A DNA stretch of 29,832 bases, from contig CAKTUI010000033.1 of NCBI GenBank assembly GCA_934621385.1, positions 1 through 29,832 on the forward strand, given 5' to 3'. The translations under genes and the position numbers were made by a program. Positions 14,230-24,900 of this stretch are shown one piece after another. Each line of letters starts with the position of its first letter. Positions within the stretch are counted from its first letter, which is position 1. A model generated the notes under the pieces. The model saw only the letters and a list, made by a program, of their open reading frames with translations. It searched no databases and was not told the origin of the DNA. The DNA comes from an uncultured Kiritimatiellota bacterium. GTDB lineage: Bacteria > Verrucomicrobiota > Kiritimatiellia > RFP12 > UBA1067.

Positions 14230-17200
14230 TTACTCAAAGTCCTTAAACGCCCTGCCTTCCTGCAGGAGGAGGCCGCGGGCACGACGGGCCCACACGGTTT
14301 CCGGGAACTCGAAGACCGTGCGCTTCAGGTACTGATAAGCCTTGGAGTAGTCGTGGCGGCGGACGCTCACGTCACCCGCCCAGTAAAGGGTCTGGGCGCG
14401 GAGCTTGGACTCGCTTTCGCGATAGGTTTCGACGAGCGAATCGAACGTCTTGACCGCATCGCGGTAGAAGTCGTCGATCTTCTGCTGATAGCCCTGCGGG
14501 ATCGGATCCTTCTTCGCCTTGCGCGCCTCGATGTCGGCGGCGATCGTCTCTGCCTGCTTGATGTAGCAGCTGCCAGCCATGAACAGCGCGCGGGCCGCCT
14601 TGTTGTGCTGCGGGAAGCGCTGCTGGAAGTTCTGGTAGATGTGGCCGGAGATGTCGTAGCGCTTCTCCTTCGTGTAATAGTACGTCGCCAGACGGATCGT
14701 CGCCTCGCCGACGAGGTCGCTCTCCGGATAGAGGTACGTCATCTTCACGTACTCCTCGGACGCGCGGTTGTAGTCCTTCAGCATCTCGAGGCAGAGCGCC
14801 TTGTGGTACTGGCTGCGGGCGGCATACTCGCCTTCCGGCCAGGTGCCGAGGATCTGCGAGAAGCGCGAGAGGGCCTCCTGGTAGAGCGGGGTCGCCTCCG
14901 CCATGTCCTCCGCGTCCTTCGCCTCGGTCGCGAGCTCCTGATAGAGGTTCGCGAGGAGGAACTCGCCCTGCACGACGTGCGAGCTGTCCGGATAGTTCTT
15001 CAGCGCCTCCTCGAGGATGAACTTGCCCTCGTCGATCGCCGCGGCGGACTTCTCGGGCTGCTTCAGCTTGCGGTGCTCTTTCGCCTGCTCGAACAGGCAC
15101 TCCGCGAGACGGAACTGCACCAGCACGGCCGTGTCGCGGTCGGTGAAGCGCTTCGAGAAGAGGCGCACGTCGCCGTTCGCGCCGCGGAAGACCGTACCCG
15201 TCGTGGACAGCGTCCGCGCCGGCGTGCCCGGAAGCGTCAGCTCGTCCTTGTACGTGAAGATCACCTTGTCGCCGTAGCTGACGGCGAAGCGGTCCTCGGT
15301 CAGGATCTCGTTCGCGGACGCGACGCCGCCCGTGGCGACGGACGGAATCGTCTCGCCCGGCGCGAACATGACGGGACGGAGGCGGCCCGTGAAGATGCCG
15401 GAGTGCGGCATCGTCTCCGTGAGGGTGAGCGGACGCTTGACGCCCGTCTTGAAGGAAATCGCAAGGGCGTCGATCTTGTCCGGCTCGTCGGTCGCGTCGC
15501 GGTCGGCGTCGTCAACCTTCACGAAGAAACTCTCGCCGACGTGCGCCTCGTTGCGCTCCGCAGAGAACGTGCTGTCCGAAAGGCCGAGCGAGGCGTCGGA
15601 AACGAGCTTCAGCGTCCGCTTCATGACCGGCTGCCCGTCCTCGGAAAGGACCGTGATGTCAATGAGGTCGGAGCCCGTGACGCAGAGGAGCGGCGGCGCG
15701 TCCTCGGGAATCTCGATGTTGGGATCGATCGGCCCGAGCGACAGCTGGATGAGCCCGTTGAACGTACCCGCGGCCTGCGCTTCCTTCGGCGACTGGTCGC
15801 CCGCCGTCAGGCGGAACGGCGCCAGCCCGCCGCCAAGCTTGAGCGGCACGGTCACCTTGTCGGGATCGCGTCCCTCGGCCGCGGCCTTGGCGATCTCGCT
15901 GTGCGCGACCGCCTCGACCATCACCTTGGAGCATGCGTAACGGGCGCGCGAACGGTCGTTCACGCGGACCGGGATCGATCCCGCGGAGACGTTGACCGGA
16001 ATCGGGTTCGTCGTCGCCACGGCCTTCGCGTCCATCGGCGCAGCCGTCAGGACGTCGCGGTAGACGACGTTGACGTTCTCGTTTCCGGGACGGCGGCGAA
16101 TGCGCTCAAGCTTCACCTTCGCGTCGTCCGACTTGTCGATCTCCTGCGTCTTGCGGACGTCGAAGAGCGTCAGCGAAGGCTGCGACGGACGGGCCGCGAA
16201 GATGCGCGCGGAGCGGGAGCACGGAACGCCCGGATCGGTGTTCTCGCGGTCCATGTAGCTGACGGTGAGGCAGTCGTCGCTCTCCACGCGCAGCACCTTC
16301 GCCGGCGCGTTGGTGTTGCCCGCCTCACAGGTCTTCAGGACGCCCATGAAGATGCCCGAGTGCATGCCGTAGGAATCCTCCGTGCGACCATAGCTCCACT
16401 TCGGCTGGAACTCGACGAGCTTCTTGGTGAACGTCTCGCCCGCCGCGTTCTTGATCGAGACCTCGATCTTGTCCGCCTCGTCGGTAATGTCGCAGTCGGG
16501 ATCGGTGACCGCCATCACCAGCGAATCGCCCGGCTGGAAACGGAACGCGTCCCACGCCGTCACAGTGCCCTTCTCGTCCGTGTCCTCGAAGATGAAGCGC
16601 ACCTTCGCGTCGTTGAACGAGCTGTCCATCTGACGCTGCAGCACCTTCTTCTCGCCGGAGGTCGTGCGCTCGTCCTCGTACTTGACGGTGATCTTGTCGC
16701 CCGGCGCGACCTCAAGCGTCTTGTTGGACTGCGAGTCGGAGAAGTCGCTCTCGACCGGCAGGACGTTCTCGCCGCGGTCGTCCTTCGCGCTGATGCGCGA
16801 AATCGCGACGTCGGGGCTCTTCACGTCCGCAAACTCCCAGCGGAAGGAACGCAGCCTGACCGGCTTCTCGAACACCGCCTTGAAGCCGTTCGCCGTCTTC
16901 ACGATCTGCACCCGGTCCTTGACGAACTTCTTGAGCACCACATGCTTCTCATCGCTGAACCAGTCGGCCGGGAACGCCTGCGGACCCTTCCCGATCGGAT
17001 CCCAGACCAGGTCGAAGTCGTCGTTGTGGTTGTTGGAGACGACCGCCAGCTCGAACTGGTGGCAGCCGGGCGTGAGGTCCGCCGTCACGAGCGCGTTCTG
17101 GAGCTTGAAGCCCTGGCCGGAGAAGATTTCCTCGCCGTCCAGCGCGAACGTGACCCAGAGACCGCGGAGCGCGTCCTTCTTGCCCGAAATCGGCTGGATG

Positions 17201-20200
17201 CGGAACCGGAGCGAATCGACCCCTTGCGGCGCGGCGAACGGACCGGCGTAGAGCGCGGTCTGCCAGTCGTTGCCGTTGCCGAGCGCGCGGTGCTCGATCT
17301 TCTCGACGATGAGGCGCTTCGCCGCGCGGTCGGTCTGGCAGAACGCGCGGAGGTTCGCGAGCGAACGACGCGGGTTGCGGTCGTACTGCTGCTGACGGCG
17401 GAGATAGAGCTTCGACATCTCGGTCGCCGCGGGGAGACGGCCGAGCTGCATCACCTTCGAGCCCATGCGGCCGACGAGCTGGATCGCCTTCACGTCCTCG
17501 ACGCTCGGCGTGTCAAGCGTGATCTCGGAGAAGAGGTAGGAGCCCATCGTGTCGACCTCGAACCACTTGCCGGGCTGCCCGTCGGAGAGCGACTTCCAGC
17601 CGCCCTTCTTGTTCTTGTTGATGACATCGCCCGGATTCATGCCCGCGGCGGTGTCGTGCGCAAAAGCGCGCGGCGGCGGCAACGAGGTCGCGATCTTGCC
17701 GCGGAAGACGCCGGAGAACGGCTTCTCCTCCTTGAGCTCGTAGTCGTCGAGGCGGTCGCCGGAACTGGTCTCGATCGAGACCCGCAGGCTGTCGGCCTCG
17801 CCGCCGAGCGAACGGTCACGGTCCTGCACGACCACGTAGAGCGGGTTGCCGGGACGGAGCCTCTTGGAAACGCCCGTACCCTCGAGGCTGTGGTCCTCGT
17901 CCAGCAGGTCCTTGAGGCCCTTCTCGGTCTTCTTCTCCTCCGTGCGCGGCGCGCCGGCACCCATCGCGAGCTTGCCGTCGTCAACGACCCTGAGACGCTT
18001 CGGCTCGTTCAGCGGCAGGCCGCGCTCCTTTAGGAAGTCGGGATCGATCACGTACGAAATGGTGTCGTCGCCGATCACCTCGAGAACGCGGTTCGACGGA
18101 CACGCCTTGCCGAGCTGGACCTCGACGAGGCCCTTGAAGTTGGACGGGTCGCGGCTCGTCGGATAGAGGTTGATGCGCTCCTCGTCCTTGCCCGGCTCGG
18201 TGCGGACGATCACCGGGATCGATGCACCGCCGCCGGCGACGGAGAGGTTCGAGTCCTGCACCGTGACCGTGAGCTGGCTGCCGGGACGGATCATGTTGCG
18301 CTCGGTCAGGTCGCCGACGAGAACGTCCGTGTCGTCGACTTCGCTGTTCGTCGCCAGCTTCCACCGGCCGTGGAGGAAGCGTCCCTCCGTGTGCGTCAGG
18401 TTGATCGCGAAGACCTGGCGCAGCTGCTTGATGCACTCGTCGAAGTCCTTGCGGTCAAACGCGATCAGCGCCATGAAGTAGTGGGCCTGCGCCTGAATCT
18501 CGCGGTCGTTCTGGCTGAGCCAGTACTCAAGCGTCGCCTCGGTGCCCTGGACGTTGCCGGACGCGATCTGCAGGTCCATCGCGCGGAACATCGCCTTCTT
18601 GCCGTACTTGGTCGCATGATACGTCGGATTGTCGCGGAGCGACTGGTACTCGAGCTTCGCGGCCTCGAAGTTCCGCTGGTCGCGGTAGCTCTCGGCACGG
18701 GAGAGGACCATCGCCGCCGCCATCTCGGGCGAGACCTTCGACTCCTGCGCGAGAATCGCCGTCGCGATCTGACGCGCCTTCAGGAGAAGCTTGTCCTTCT
18801 CGCCGCGGTCCATGCGCAGCTGCTCGACGCCCCAGATCACGAAGTCCGGCGGCAGCTTCAGCGCCTCGCGCTCGAACACGGTCTGGTTCTTCGGATCCTG
18901 CAGGATCTGCCACGCGCGCTCCGGGTTCTTCTTCGAGAGCTCGTCCGCCGCCACGTAGAGCGGATACGCCGGATCGTTCTCGCCGACCGGATAGATGCCC
19001 GGGAGCGTCGAGGCGAGCTCGGCGCGGTACTTGGCCGCGAGCGACACGAGCCAGCCCGGCTGGTCGCCGGCGACGGCGTCGACGTAGAGGTAGAACGCTT
19101 CGTTGGCTCCCGACGCCTTGAAGTCCTCCAGCACCTGCTTCAGATAGCCGTCGCCCAGCCAGTGACAGATGATGGATGCGCCCGTGCGGCGGGCAATCGC
19201 CGCGGCAGCGACGGCGTCCTTCTTCTCAACTGCCTTGCGAAGACGAGCATGCCAGGCCATCGTCTCGTTGCTGTCGCCGATCGGATTGCGCATGCCCGCA
19301 AGGAGCTTCGCCGTCACCACCTCGTAAAACGCGTCAATTGTCGCAACTGCCTCGGCGTTCTTCTCGTCTTTCGCCAACTCAGCGCGGCGGTTCTTGATCG
19401 CGTCAAAGCGAGAGCCCTCAAGATTCAACGAGCAGACCCCGGCACGAGTGTCGGGAACGGCCTTGAGCGCCGCCACATACGGACCCGTCAGCACCTTGTC
19501 CCAGCCCGGGAACCAATCCCAGTACGTGTTCTTGCCGTCCTCACGGACGCACTGAACGCCGTTCGCGAGGATAATGCTATACGCGGCCAAACGGTCCTGA
19601 ATCTCCAGCGAATCGGCCCAGGCCAGATACTGCTTGGACACGGCCTCGTACTTGCCCGCACGATAGGCGAGGCGAATGACGTTCAGGTAGCAATCCCACT
19701 GGAGGACCGGCTCCTTGTCGGCGAGCAGCTGCTTGAGCGCGTCATCGACCGGGAACTTCGCGGCGAATTCCTTGCGCCACATGGCGTATTCCTGCGCCGT
19801 CGCGAGCGCCCAGTTGAGGCCATCGCGGTTCTGCTCGGCGTACGGACGCGACGCCAGGTAGTCGAGCATGAGCTGGTCGCGCGCCGGACCCGTCTTGACG
19901 TTGCCCCAGTTGTTGCGGAGATACTGGCTGGCATTGTACGGCGTCATCTTCTTCATGTCGATGCCGTCGGCGGGCTTCTCCGAATTCTTCGCCACCGAAT
20001 AGCCGGCGAGCGGATCATGGTTGCCGACGACCAGGGCGCGCGCGCGGTTGTAGGTGAGCCACAGGTTCCCGTCCTTCACCTTGCGCAGGCAGTACTCGAT
20101 CCTGCCCGGCTCCGGCCCCGACTTCGACATCTTCTCGATCGCGAGCTCCGCGTACTTGCGGCTGTCGGCCTCGGCCGCATTGCCGGCGAGTTCGAAATAG

Positions 20201-21927
20201 CGGTTCAGGAAGGAGTTGCCGATCCGGTTGTCACGGTCGGTCTTGCCCTCGTTGTACTTCCACGGACAGAGCTTCTTGAACTCCGGCACGAGCGCGGCCA
20301 TGTCCGGCGCGTTCTTCGCGCGCGACGCCTGGGCGAAAAGCTTGAGGAGCAGATCGCCGGGGAGGTCGCCTTCCTTCATCGCGGCGCCGAACTTCTTGAC
20401 CTCGGCATTGCCGTAGAACGGATCCTTGTCATTACCCCGCGCCGCACGATTCTTGAACTCCTTCCACGTGCCGCTCCAGCCCGTCACCGTATAGGCCGAC
20501 TTGAAGAGCGCGAGCTTGTCGGCGACGGACATGCCCTTGCACCAGCTGATCACCTGGTCGATCGGCCCGTAGCCGAAGTCGGACGACTGCTTCGCGATGT
20601 CCATGAAAATGCGCTTCACGGCCGCAATGTCGCCCTTCTCATCGTTGGCGGCCGCATAGGAGCTGAAATACTGACGGTAGATCGCATCGGCCTGCTTCGG
20701 ATACTTCTGCGCCAGCTTCGCAATCGGCGCAGTCGACTTCGTGTCCTGCACGGCCTTGCTGACGCTGCCGAGCGAGCTGTAGTCGCCCAGCCAGTCGACC
20801 GGGAACGACGCCGGTTCGGCGTCGACGAGCGCCGCGCACTCCTGCGCCGAGAAGCGCTTCCAGCGCATGAAGTCGTTGCGCATGTTCTGGACGTCCCGGC
20901 GATAGTTCTCGCTCTCCTTGTAGAGGTCGGACGTCGTGAGACGGTCATAATGCGCCTTCAGCCCCACCACAGGCTCGTCCTTCTTCCACTTCGGGAAAAA
21001 CGCCTTCGGAAGGCGACCGCCCGCCACCCACACGTACTTGCGCGCGGACTGCGGATGCTTGCCGTCGAAAATAGTCTTCTTGGCCTTCTTCGCGGCCGTC
21101 ACGCGCGCATCGCGCGCCGCGGCCTTCCCCGCATCCTTCTCCTCGTCGACGTTGTTGTAGTCGAGCGCATCCAGCACGCGCGCGAGAAGGTCGTCGGCAA
21201 TCTCGCCGCCATTCCGCGCAACGTAGTTCGCCGCGAACTCCGGCGCAAAGGCGTCACGCTGGTTGCCGTGGCTCAGGAGATTCCAAAAGTTATCGCACGC
21301 CCCGAGGCCCGCATGGCGCAGGATCACCTGCGCGAGCTCGGCCTTCGGATAGTTCGGCCCGCAGTTGCGACTGTTGTCGTGAAGGACGCCGAGAATGCTG
21401 TTGAGACGGTCCTTCTGCGGGAACTTCGACATCAAAAGGTCGGCAAGCTTCAGGAGCTCCTGCGGACGATTCGCCGCCGCGAGGCGCCCCAGCATGTCGC
21501 GCCCGACGGACCAAAGCGCCCGGTCAGCCTTCGAGTTGGCGTTCAGGCGCGCGAAGAGATCGACATCGGAACCCGCCGAGCACAGCCGCCACAGCGCCTG
21601 CTCGACGTCGGCGTTCCACCCCTTCTCAAGGCGAAGATAGAGGAGCGTGCGGTCGTCATAGGCCGTGCCCTTGCCGAGCGCGCGCGCAACCTCCGCCGCC
21701 TGCAGGTGAATGCGCGGCGAGACAGCCTTGCCCGCCTTCACGAGCTTCACGTACGCGGCTTCCGCGCTCAGCGGCTGGCCGGCCTTCACGGCCGCCTCGA
21801 AATCCTGCTCGGGAGAGGCAACGAGACCAAACGTGAACACCGCGGAAATCGCGAGCACTCCGAATTTAAAGGCACAGTTTTTCATACTTTCAAATGATAT
21901 CATATTTCTTTGGTTCATGTTCGTCAT
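14230..21927 (-). CDS. Giant secreted protein with helical/TPR repeats and repeated acidic beta modules
   Basis: The product is 2565 residues. The start at 21927 overlaps the upstream stop as ATGA and has a very strong GGAGGAGGAGG site. An internal ATG at 21885 would give a more compact signal peptide (MKNCAFKFGVLAISAVFTFGLVAS). Residues about 40-1020 are mostly helical and unrecognised. TPR-like hairpins lie at about 1020-1210. Beta-rich modules follow, centred near residues 1226, 1371, 1812, 1990 and 2136. The clearest of these share a Dx-Dx(D)-x-T-D-E-x-D-K-I motif, then SGIF-G, then GDK-x-x-x-Y-x-D-E. A PA14-like segment lies near 1556-1642. TPRs return at about 2262-2565 (YPDSSHVVQGEFLLANLYQE, FPQHNKAARALFMAGSCYIK). 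No catalytic motif is seen. I infer a periplasmic or surface scaffold working with the ExbBD motor encoded downstream. Confidence 0.82.
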   Translation of the reverse strand: MTNMNQRNMISFESMKNCAFKFGVLAISAVFTFGLVASPEQDFEAAVKAGQPLSAEAAYVKLVKAGKAVSPRIHLQAAEVARALGKGTAYDDRTLLYLRLEKGWNADVEQALWRLCSAGSDVDLFARLNANSKADRALWSVGRDMLGRLAAANRPQELLKLADLLMSKFPQKDRLNSILGVLHDNSRNCGPNYPKAELAQVILRHAGLGACDNFWNLLSHGNQRDAFAPEFAANYVARNGGEIADDLLARVLDALDYNNVDEEKDAGKAAARDARVTAAKKAKKTIFDGKHPQSARKYVWVAGGRLPKAFFPKWKKDEPVVGLKAHYDRLTTSDLYKESENYRRDVQNMRNDFMRWKRFSAQECAALVDAEPASFPVDWLGDYSSLGSVSKAVQDTKSTAPIAKLAQKYPKQADAIYRQYFSSYAAANDEKGDIAAVKRIFMDIAKQSSDFGYGPIDQVISWCKGMSVADKLALFKSAYTVTGWSGTWKEFKNRAARGNDKDPFYGNAEVKKFGAAMKEGDLPGDLLLKLFAQASRAKNAPDMAALVPEFKKLCPWKYNEGKTDRDNRIGNSFLNRYFELAGNAAEADSRKYAELAIEKMSKSGPEPGRIEYCLRKVKDGNLWLTYNRARALVVGNHDPLAGYSVAKNSEKPADGIDMKKMTPYNASQYLRNNWGNVKTGPARDQLMLDYLASRPYAEQNRDGLNWALATAQEYAMWRKEFAAKFPVDDALKQLLADKEPVLQWDCYLNVIRLAYRAGKYEAVSKQYLAWADSLEIQDRLAAYSIILANGVQCVREDGKNTYWDWFPGWDKVLTGPYVAALKAVPDTRAGVCSLNLEGSRFDAIKNRRAELAKDEKNAEAVATIDAFYEVVTAKLLAGMRNPIGDSNETMAWHARLRKAVEKKDAVAAAAIARRTGASIICHWLGDGYLKQVLEDFKASGANEAFYLYVDAVAGDQPGWLVSLAAKYRAELASTLPGIYPVGENDPAYPLYVAADELSKKNPERAWQILQDPKNQTVFEREALKLPPDFVIWGVEQLRMDRGEKDKLLLKARQIATAILAQESKVSPEMAAAMVLSRAESYRDQRNFEAAKLEYQSLRDNPTYHATKYGKKAMFRAMDLQIASGNVQGTEATLEYWLSQNDREIQAQAHYFMALIAFDRKDFDECIKQLRQVFAINLTHTEGRFLHGRWKLATNSEVDDTDVLVGDLTERNMIRPGSQLTVTVQDSNLSVAGGGASIPVIVRTEPGKDEERINLYPTSRDPSNFKGLVEVQLGKACPSNRVLEVIGDDTISYVIDPDFLKERGLPLNEPKRLRVVDDGKLAMGAGAPRTEEKKTEKGLKDLLDEDHSLEGTGVSKRLRPGNPLYVVVQDRDRSLGGEADSLRVSIETSSGDRLDDYELKEEKPFSGVFRGKIATSLPPPRAFAHDTAAGMNPGDVINKNKKGGWKSLSDGQPGKWFEVDTMGSYLFSEITLDTPSVEDVKAIQLVGRMGSKVMQLGRLPAATEMSKLYLRRQQQYDRNPRRSLANLRAFCQTDRAAKRLIVEKIEHRALGNGNDWQTALYAGPFAAPQGVDSLRFRIQPISGKKDALRGLWVTFALDGEEIFSGQGFKLQNALVTADLTPGCHQFELAVVSNNHNDDFDLVWDPIGKGPQAFPADWFSDEKHVVLKKFVKDRVQIVKTANGFKAVFEKPVRLRSFRWEFADVKSPDVAISRISAKDDRGENVLPVESDFSDSQSNKTLEVAPGDKITVKYEDERTTSGEKKVLQRQMDSSFNDAKVRFIFEDTDEKGTVTAWDAFRFQPGDSLVMAVTDPDCDITDEADKIEVSIKNAAGETFTKKLVEFQPKWSYGRTEDSYGMHSGIFMGVLKTCEAGNTNAPAKVLRVESDDCLTVSYMDRENTDPGVPCSRSARIFAARPSQPSLTLFDVRKTQEIDKSDDAKVKLERIRRRPGNENVNVVYRDVLTAAPMDAKAVATTNPIPVNVSAGSIPVRVNDRSRARYACSKVMVEAVAHSEIAKAAAEGRDPDKVTVPLKLGGGLAPFRLTAGDQSPKEAQAAGTFNGLIQLSLGPIDPNIEIPEDAPPLLCVTGSDLIDITVLSEDGQPVMKRTLKLVSDASLGLSDSTFSAERNEAHVGESFFVKVDDADRDATDEPDKIDALAISFKTGVKRPLTLTETMPHSGIFTGRLRPVMFAPGETIPSVATGGVASANEILTEDRFAVSYGDKVIFTYKDELTLPGTPARTLSTTGTVFRGANGDVRLFSKRFTDRDTAVLVQFRLAECLFEQAKEHRKLKQPEKSAAAIDEGKFILEEALKNYPDSSHVVQGEFLLANLYQELATEAKDAEDMAEATPLYQEALSRFSQILGTWPEGEYAARSQYHKALCLEMLKDYNRASEEYVKMTYLYPESDLVGEATIRLATYYYTKEKRYDISGHIYQNFQQRFPQHNKAARALFMAGSCYIKQAETIAADIEARKAKKDPIPQGYQQKIDDFYRDAVKTFDSLVETYRESESKLRAQTLYWAGDVSVRRHDYSKAYQYLKRTVFEFPETVWARRARGLLLQEGRAFKDFE

Positions 21928-24900
21928 TCCTCCTCCTCCAGGGATATCTCCTCGACCGCGTCGTCCAGTTCCAGGCCGCGGGCGGGCTTCTGGCTCTGTC
22001 GCGTGTTCCGGCGGATCGCCTCGCTCATCTGACGAACCAAGCCGACGACCTGCCGGTACTTGTCGCCGAGCCGCACCCGGTCGACCGTGCTCGCCGCCTC
22101 CGCATAGGCGTCCATCGCGGTCACGTAGTCCTTCTGCCGCCGCGCCGCGTCGCCCTTGCGCATGAGCGCATGGTAGCTCCTCGCCCGTGCCGCCGGATCA
22201 AACCACCTCATCGCCTGCCGATAGCGGCCGAGCGTGAAGTATTCCTCGCCGATCATCATCGCCAGACCGTTCGGATGCATGCCGGACTCGCGCGACCCGA
22301 TGGCCTTCTTCAGCCCGCCTTCAAACAGGCGCTCGCCAACCTCGATGGCCCCCTCGTGATCGCCGGCGGCCGAAAGCGCCCGCATCAGCCGGATGGACAT
22401 CGCGACCAGGTGGCCCTCGCCGACACGCTGCCTGTCATGGAGGACGGCCCGGTCCAGCGCCTTGCGGGCCGTCGCGAGCGCCGACGCGGACGGCGTCCAG
22501 TTGTGCCGCGTCCGCGTGAGGCCGAGGAACCCGCGCTCAAGGCGCGCCTTCGCCTTTCCGCCCGGCGAGATCCCCGCGTCTCCCTCGATCCTCGCGAGCG
22601 TCTCTGCCGCCTCCTTGACCAGGCGCCGCCGCAGGAACCCGTCAAGCGCCTTGAACAGGGCCTTCTCCGTCCCCTCCTCGAGCCAGGCGCGGCAGGCGTA
22701 GTCGTACATCTGGCGACTAGCATATTCGTCGCCGGACATCTTCTTCGGCTTCGGCAGCGGCAGATCCTGCCTCGGCCGGGCGGGCGGGGCAAACGCGGAG
22801 ACGTCAACGCCCGCGCGCGTCAGCGCCTCCTGCAGGGAAACGATGCGGCGGACGATCTCCGCGCGGATGTCCTCCATGTCCGCCTTGTGATAGTCGCACG
22901 TCTCCAGCCAGGCGTCAAACAGGCGTCCGTCGCGGACGAGCGCCTTGTCGCCACTCCCGCGCGCGGCACGGCAGAGGCGCTTGAGCAGCGTCGCATAGCG
23001 CATGTCGTCGATGCCCTCGCGCGCGGCCTCCCACTGGATCGTGTCGATGACGCCGTCGCTCGTCGGCTGGACCATGCAGAAGTTCTTGTAGATGCTGCTG
23101 GGGCCGTAGACGAACTCGTTCCACAGGTGCGCCCCCTCGTACCAGACGTATTCGTTCTGCCCGTCGAAGTCGGCGAACCAGAGGAACAGCCCCTTCCGCC
23201 GCCGCCAGAGGTCGGGGTTCTCCGGCCCGCCATGCGGCGACGCATAGGTCGTCAGGATGGCGCCAGAGGCGTGCCAGGCGTGCGCCGTCTCGCGGCAGAT
23301 GCTCTGCGGGCAGCCGTCGTAGTCGGTGATGAACGCCGCCTCGTCGGGCCTTCCCTGCGACGTGTAGGTCAGACCGCCGAACCGGTTGGCCGTCGCCATG
23401 AACGGCATCTCGCGGCGGACGACCTCGGGGCCGGCCTCGTCGAGGCCGTAGCACACCACGCGCGTATGCCCGTAAGTCTCCTTGAGCTTCTGCGCGGCCA
23501 GTCGCCAGCCGTTTGAGTAGGCGGCCATCTCCCGGCTCCAGACGTCGTAGTTCGCCTCGACGCTCAGGTCGGTCACGCCGCGAGGCGGATTGGAGCCCCA
23601 GTCGGCGAACCCGGTCGGAATGCTCACGTTTCCGAGAAGAGGATCCAGCACGGCGCCGTTCCGCTTCAGGAGGACGGCCTCGGCGTCCGCCAGATCCCAC
23701 TCGTTCGTGCGCCCGCCGTACGTGTCGCAGAAGATGTTCCCCGCCCCGTGCTCGACGAAGTTGCGGTATTCGGCGTCTGTGCGCCGGACGGCCTGGTCAA
23801 AGCCCATCCCCGGGGTGACGCCCCCGACGGCAAAGGAGTCGACGAGCTTGTCCTTGATCGCGCAATGGTGGTACCAGGCGTGGATCATCGGCCTGTCGAT
23901 GTCGTAGTGCGCGGCCGGCCACGGCAGGCGGAACGGATGGACGACGACCGTCAGCGGCAGGCGCCCCGCCGGGCGGCCGCCGACCGTCAGCGCGATCGAC
24001 CCCGTGTAGCGGCCCGGCCTCTGCCCGTCCGGCACCTTGAGCGTCAGCCAGAACTGCCGCATCACGCCTTCCCGGAGATCAAGCGGCTGGAACGTCTTCG
24101 CGTCCTCCACCCGCTCGAGGTTCAGCCTGAACGGGCGCGCCACGTCCTCGTGCAGCCGCTCGCTGACGTCCACGTAGTCGATGCCGTCGGGATTGATCGT
24201 CCGCAGGAGGTTCCGCCGCGCGTCCGTGTCGACGCGCATGAACGCGTCGTCGTGGACCAGCAGTTCGGGACAGAGCGCCGGCATGTCACGTCCGGCGCCA
24301 AACCAGGTGTTCCACGCCCCGCGGCACTGATACCAGCACATGACGACGCGAATGTCGATAAGCGCGCCGGGAAGCGTGGCGCCGTCCGGCCCCTTCAGGT
24401 CGCCCGGCTCCATGAAGAAGCCCTTCGCGTCCGCGAACGGATGGACCATGAAGCTTTCGCAGTCCCACTCGTCGCGCGCCGCCCGGATCGACAGCCCGGC
24501 AAACGGACGGGCGTCCTCCGGCACGGCAAACGGCACGTGCTTGGTCGGCGCGTAGCGGTTGATGGCAAACGGCAGCATGGTCGCGTCAGCCGCCGTCCGC
24601 GCCAGCGGCAGCAGCTTCGGCAAGCGCCGGCGAAGCGTCTCCAGCCGATGCCACGCGCCGAGGTCGCCTTCGTCGCCAAAGGCGGCGGCCTCGGCGGCCT
24701 TCGCCCGGCACCAGGCCGCAAAGGCGGGCTGGACGCCGTCCCGCGCGGCAGCCGCCTCAAAGGCCGCCTTCGCGGCCCGTCGTTCCGCTTCCGGGATCCG
24801 GCCGGCGAACAGCTGCTCCTCCGTCGGCACGGTCGTGAAAGTCCGAATCGCCGTCACCTCGCCGGGGAAGCCCTTCGGCGGCTTCTGGGCCAGGAGGGCG

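Noticed and set aside
14158..18033. Plus-strand open frame of about 1291 codons
   Set aside because: It lies antisense to the C-terminal half of the 2565-residue protein, whose TPR and beta motifs are clear. It has low-complexity composition and no start signal.
18370..21897. Plus-strand open frame of about 1175 codons
   Set aside because: It is a shadow of the N-terminal half of the giant protein, with no recognisable domain and Arg/Leu-rich throughout.
22385..23700. Additional minus-strand frames inside the hydrolase-like gene
   Set aside because: They are Arg-rich out-of-frame readings of the same GC-rich sequence and show no domain signature.
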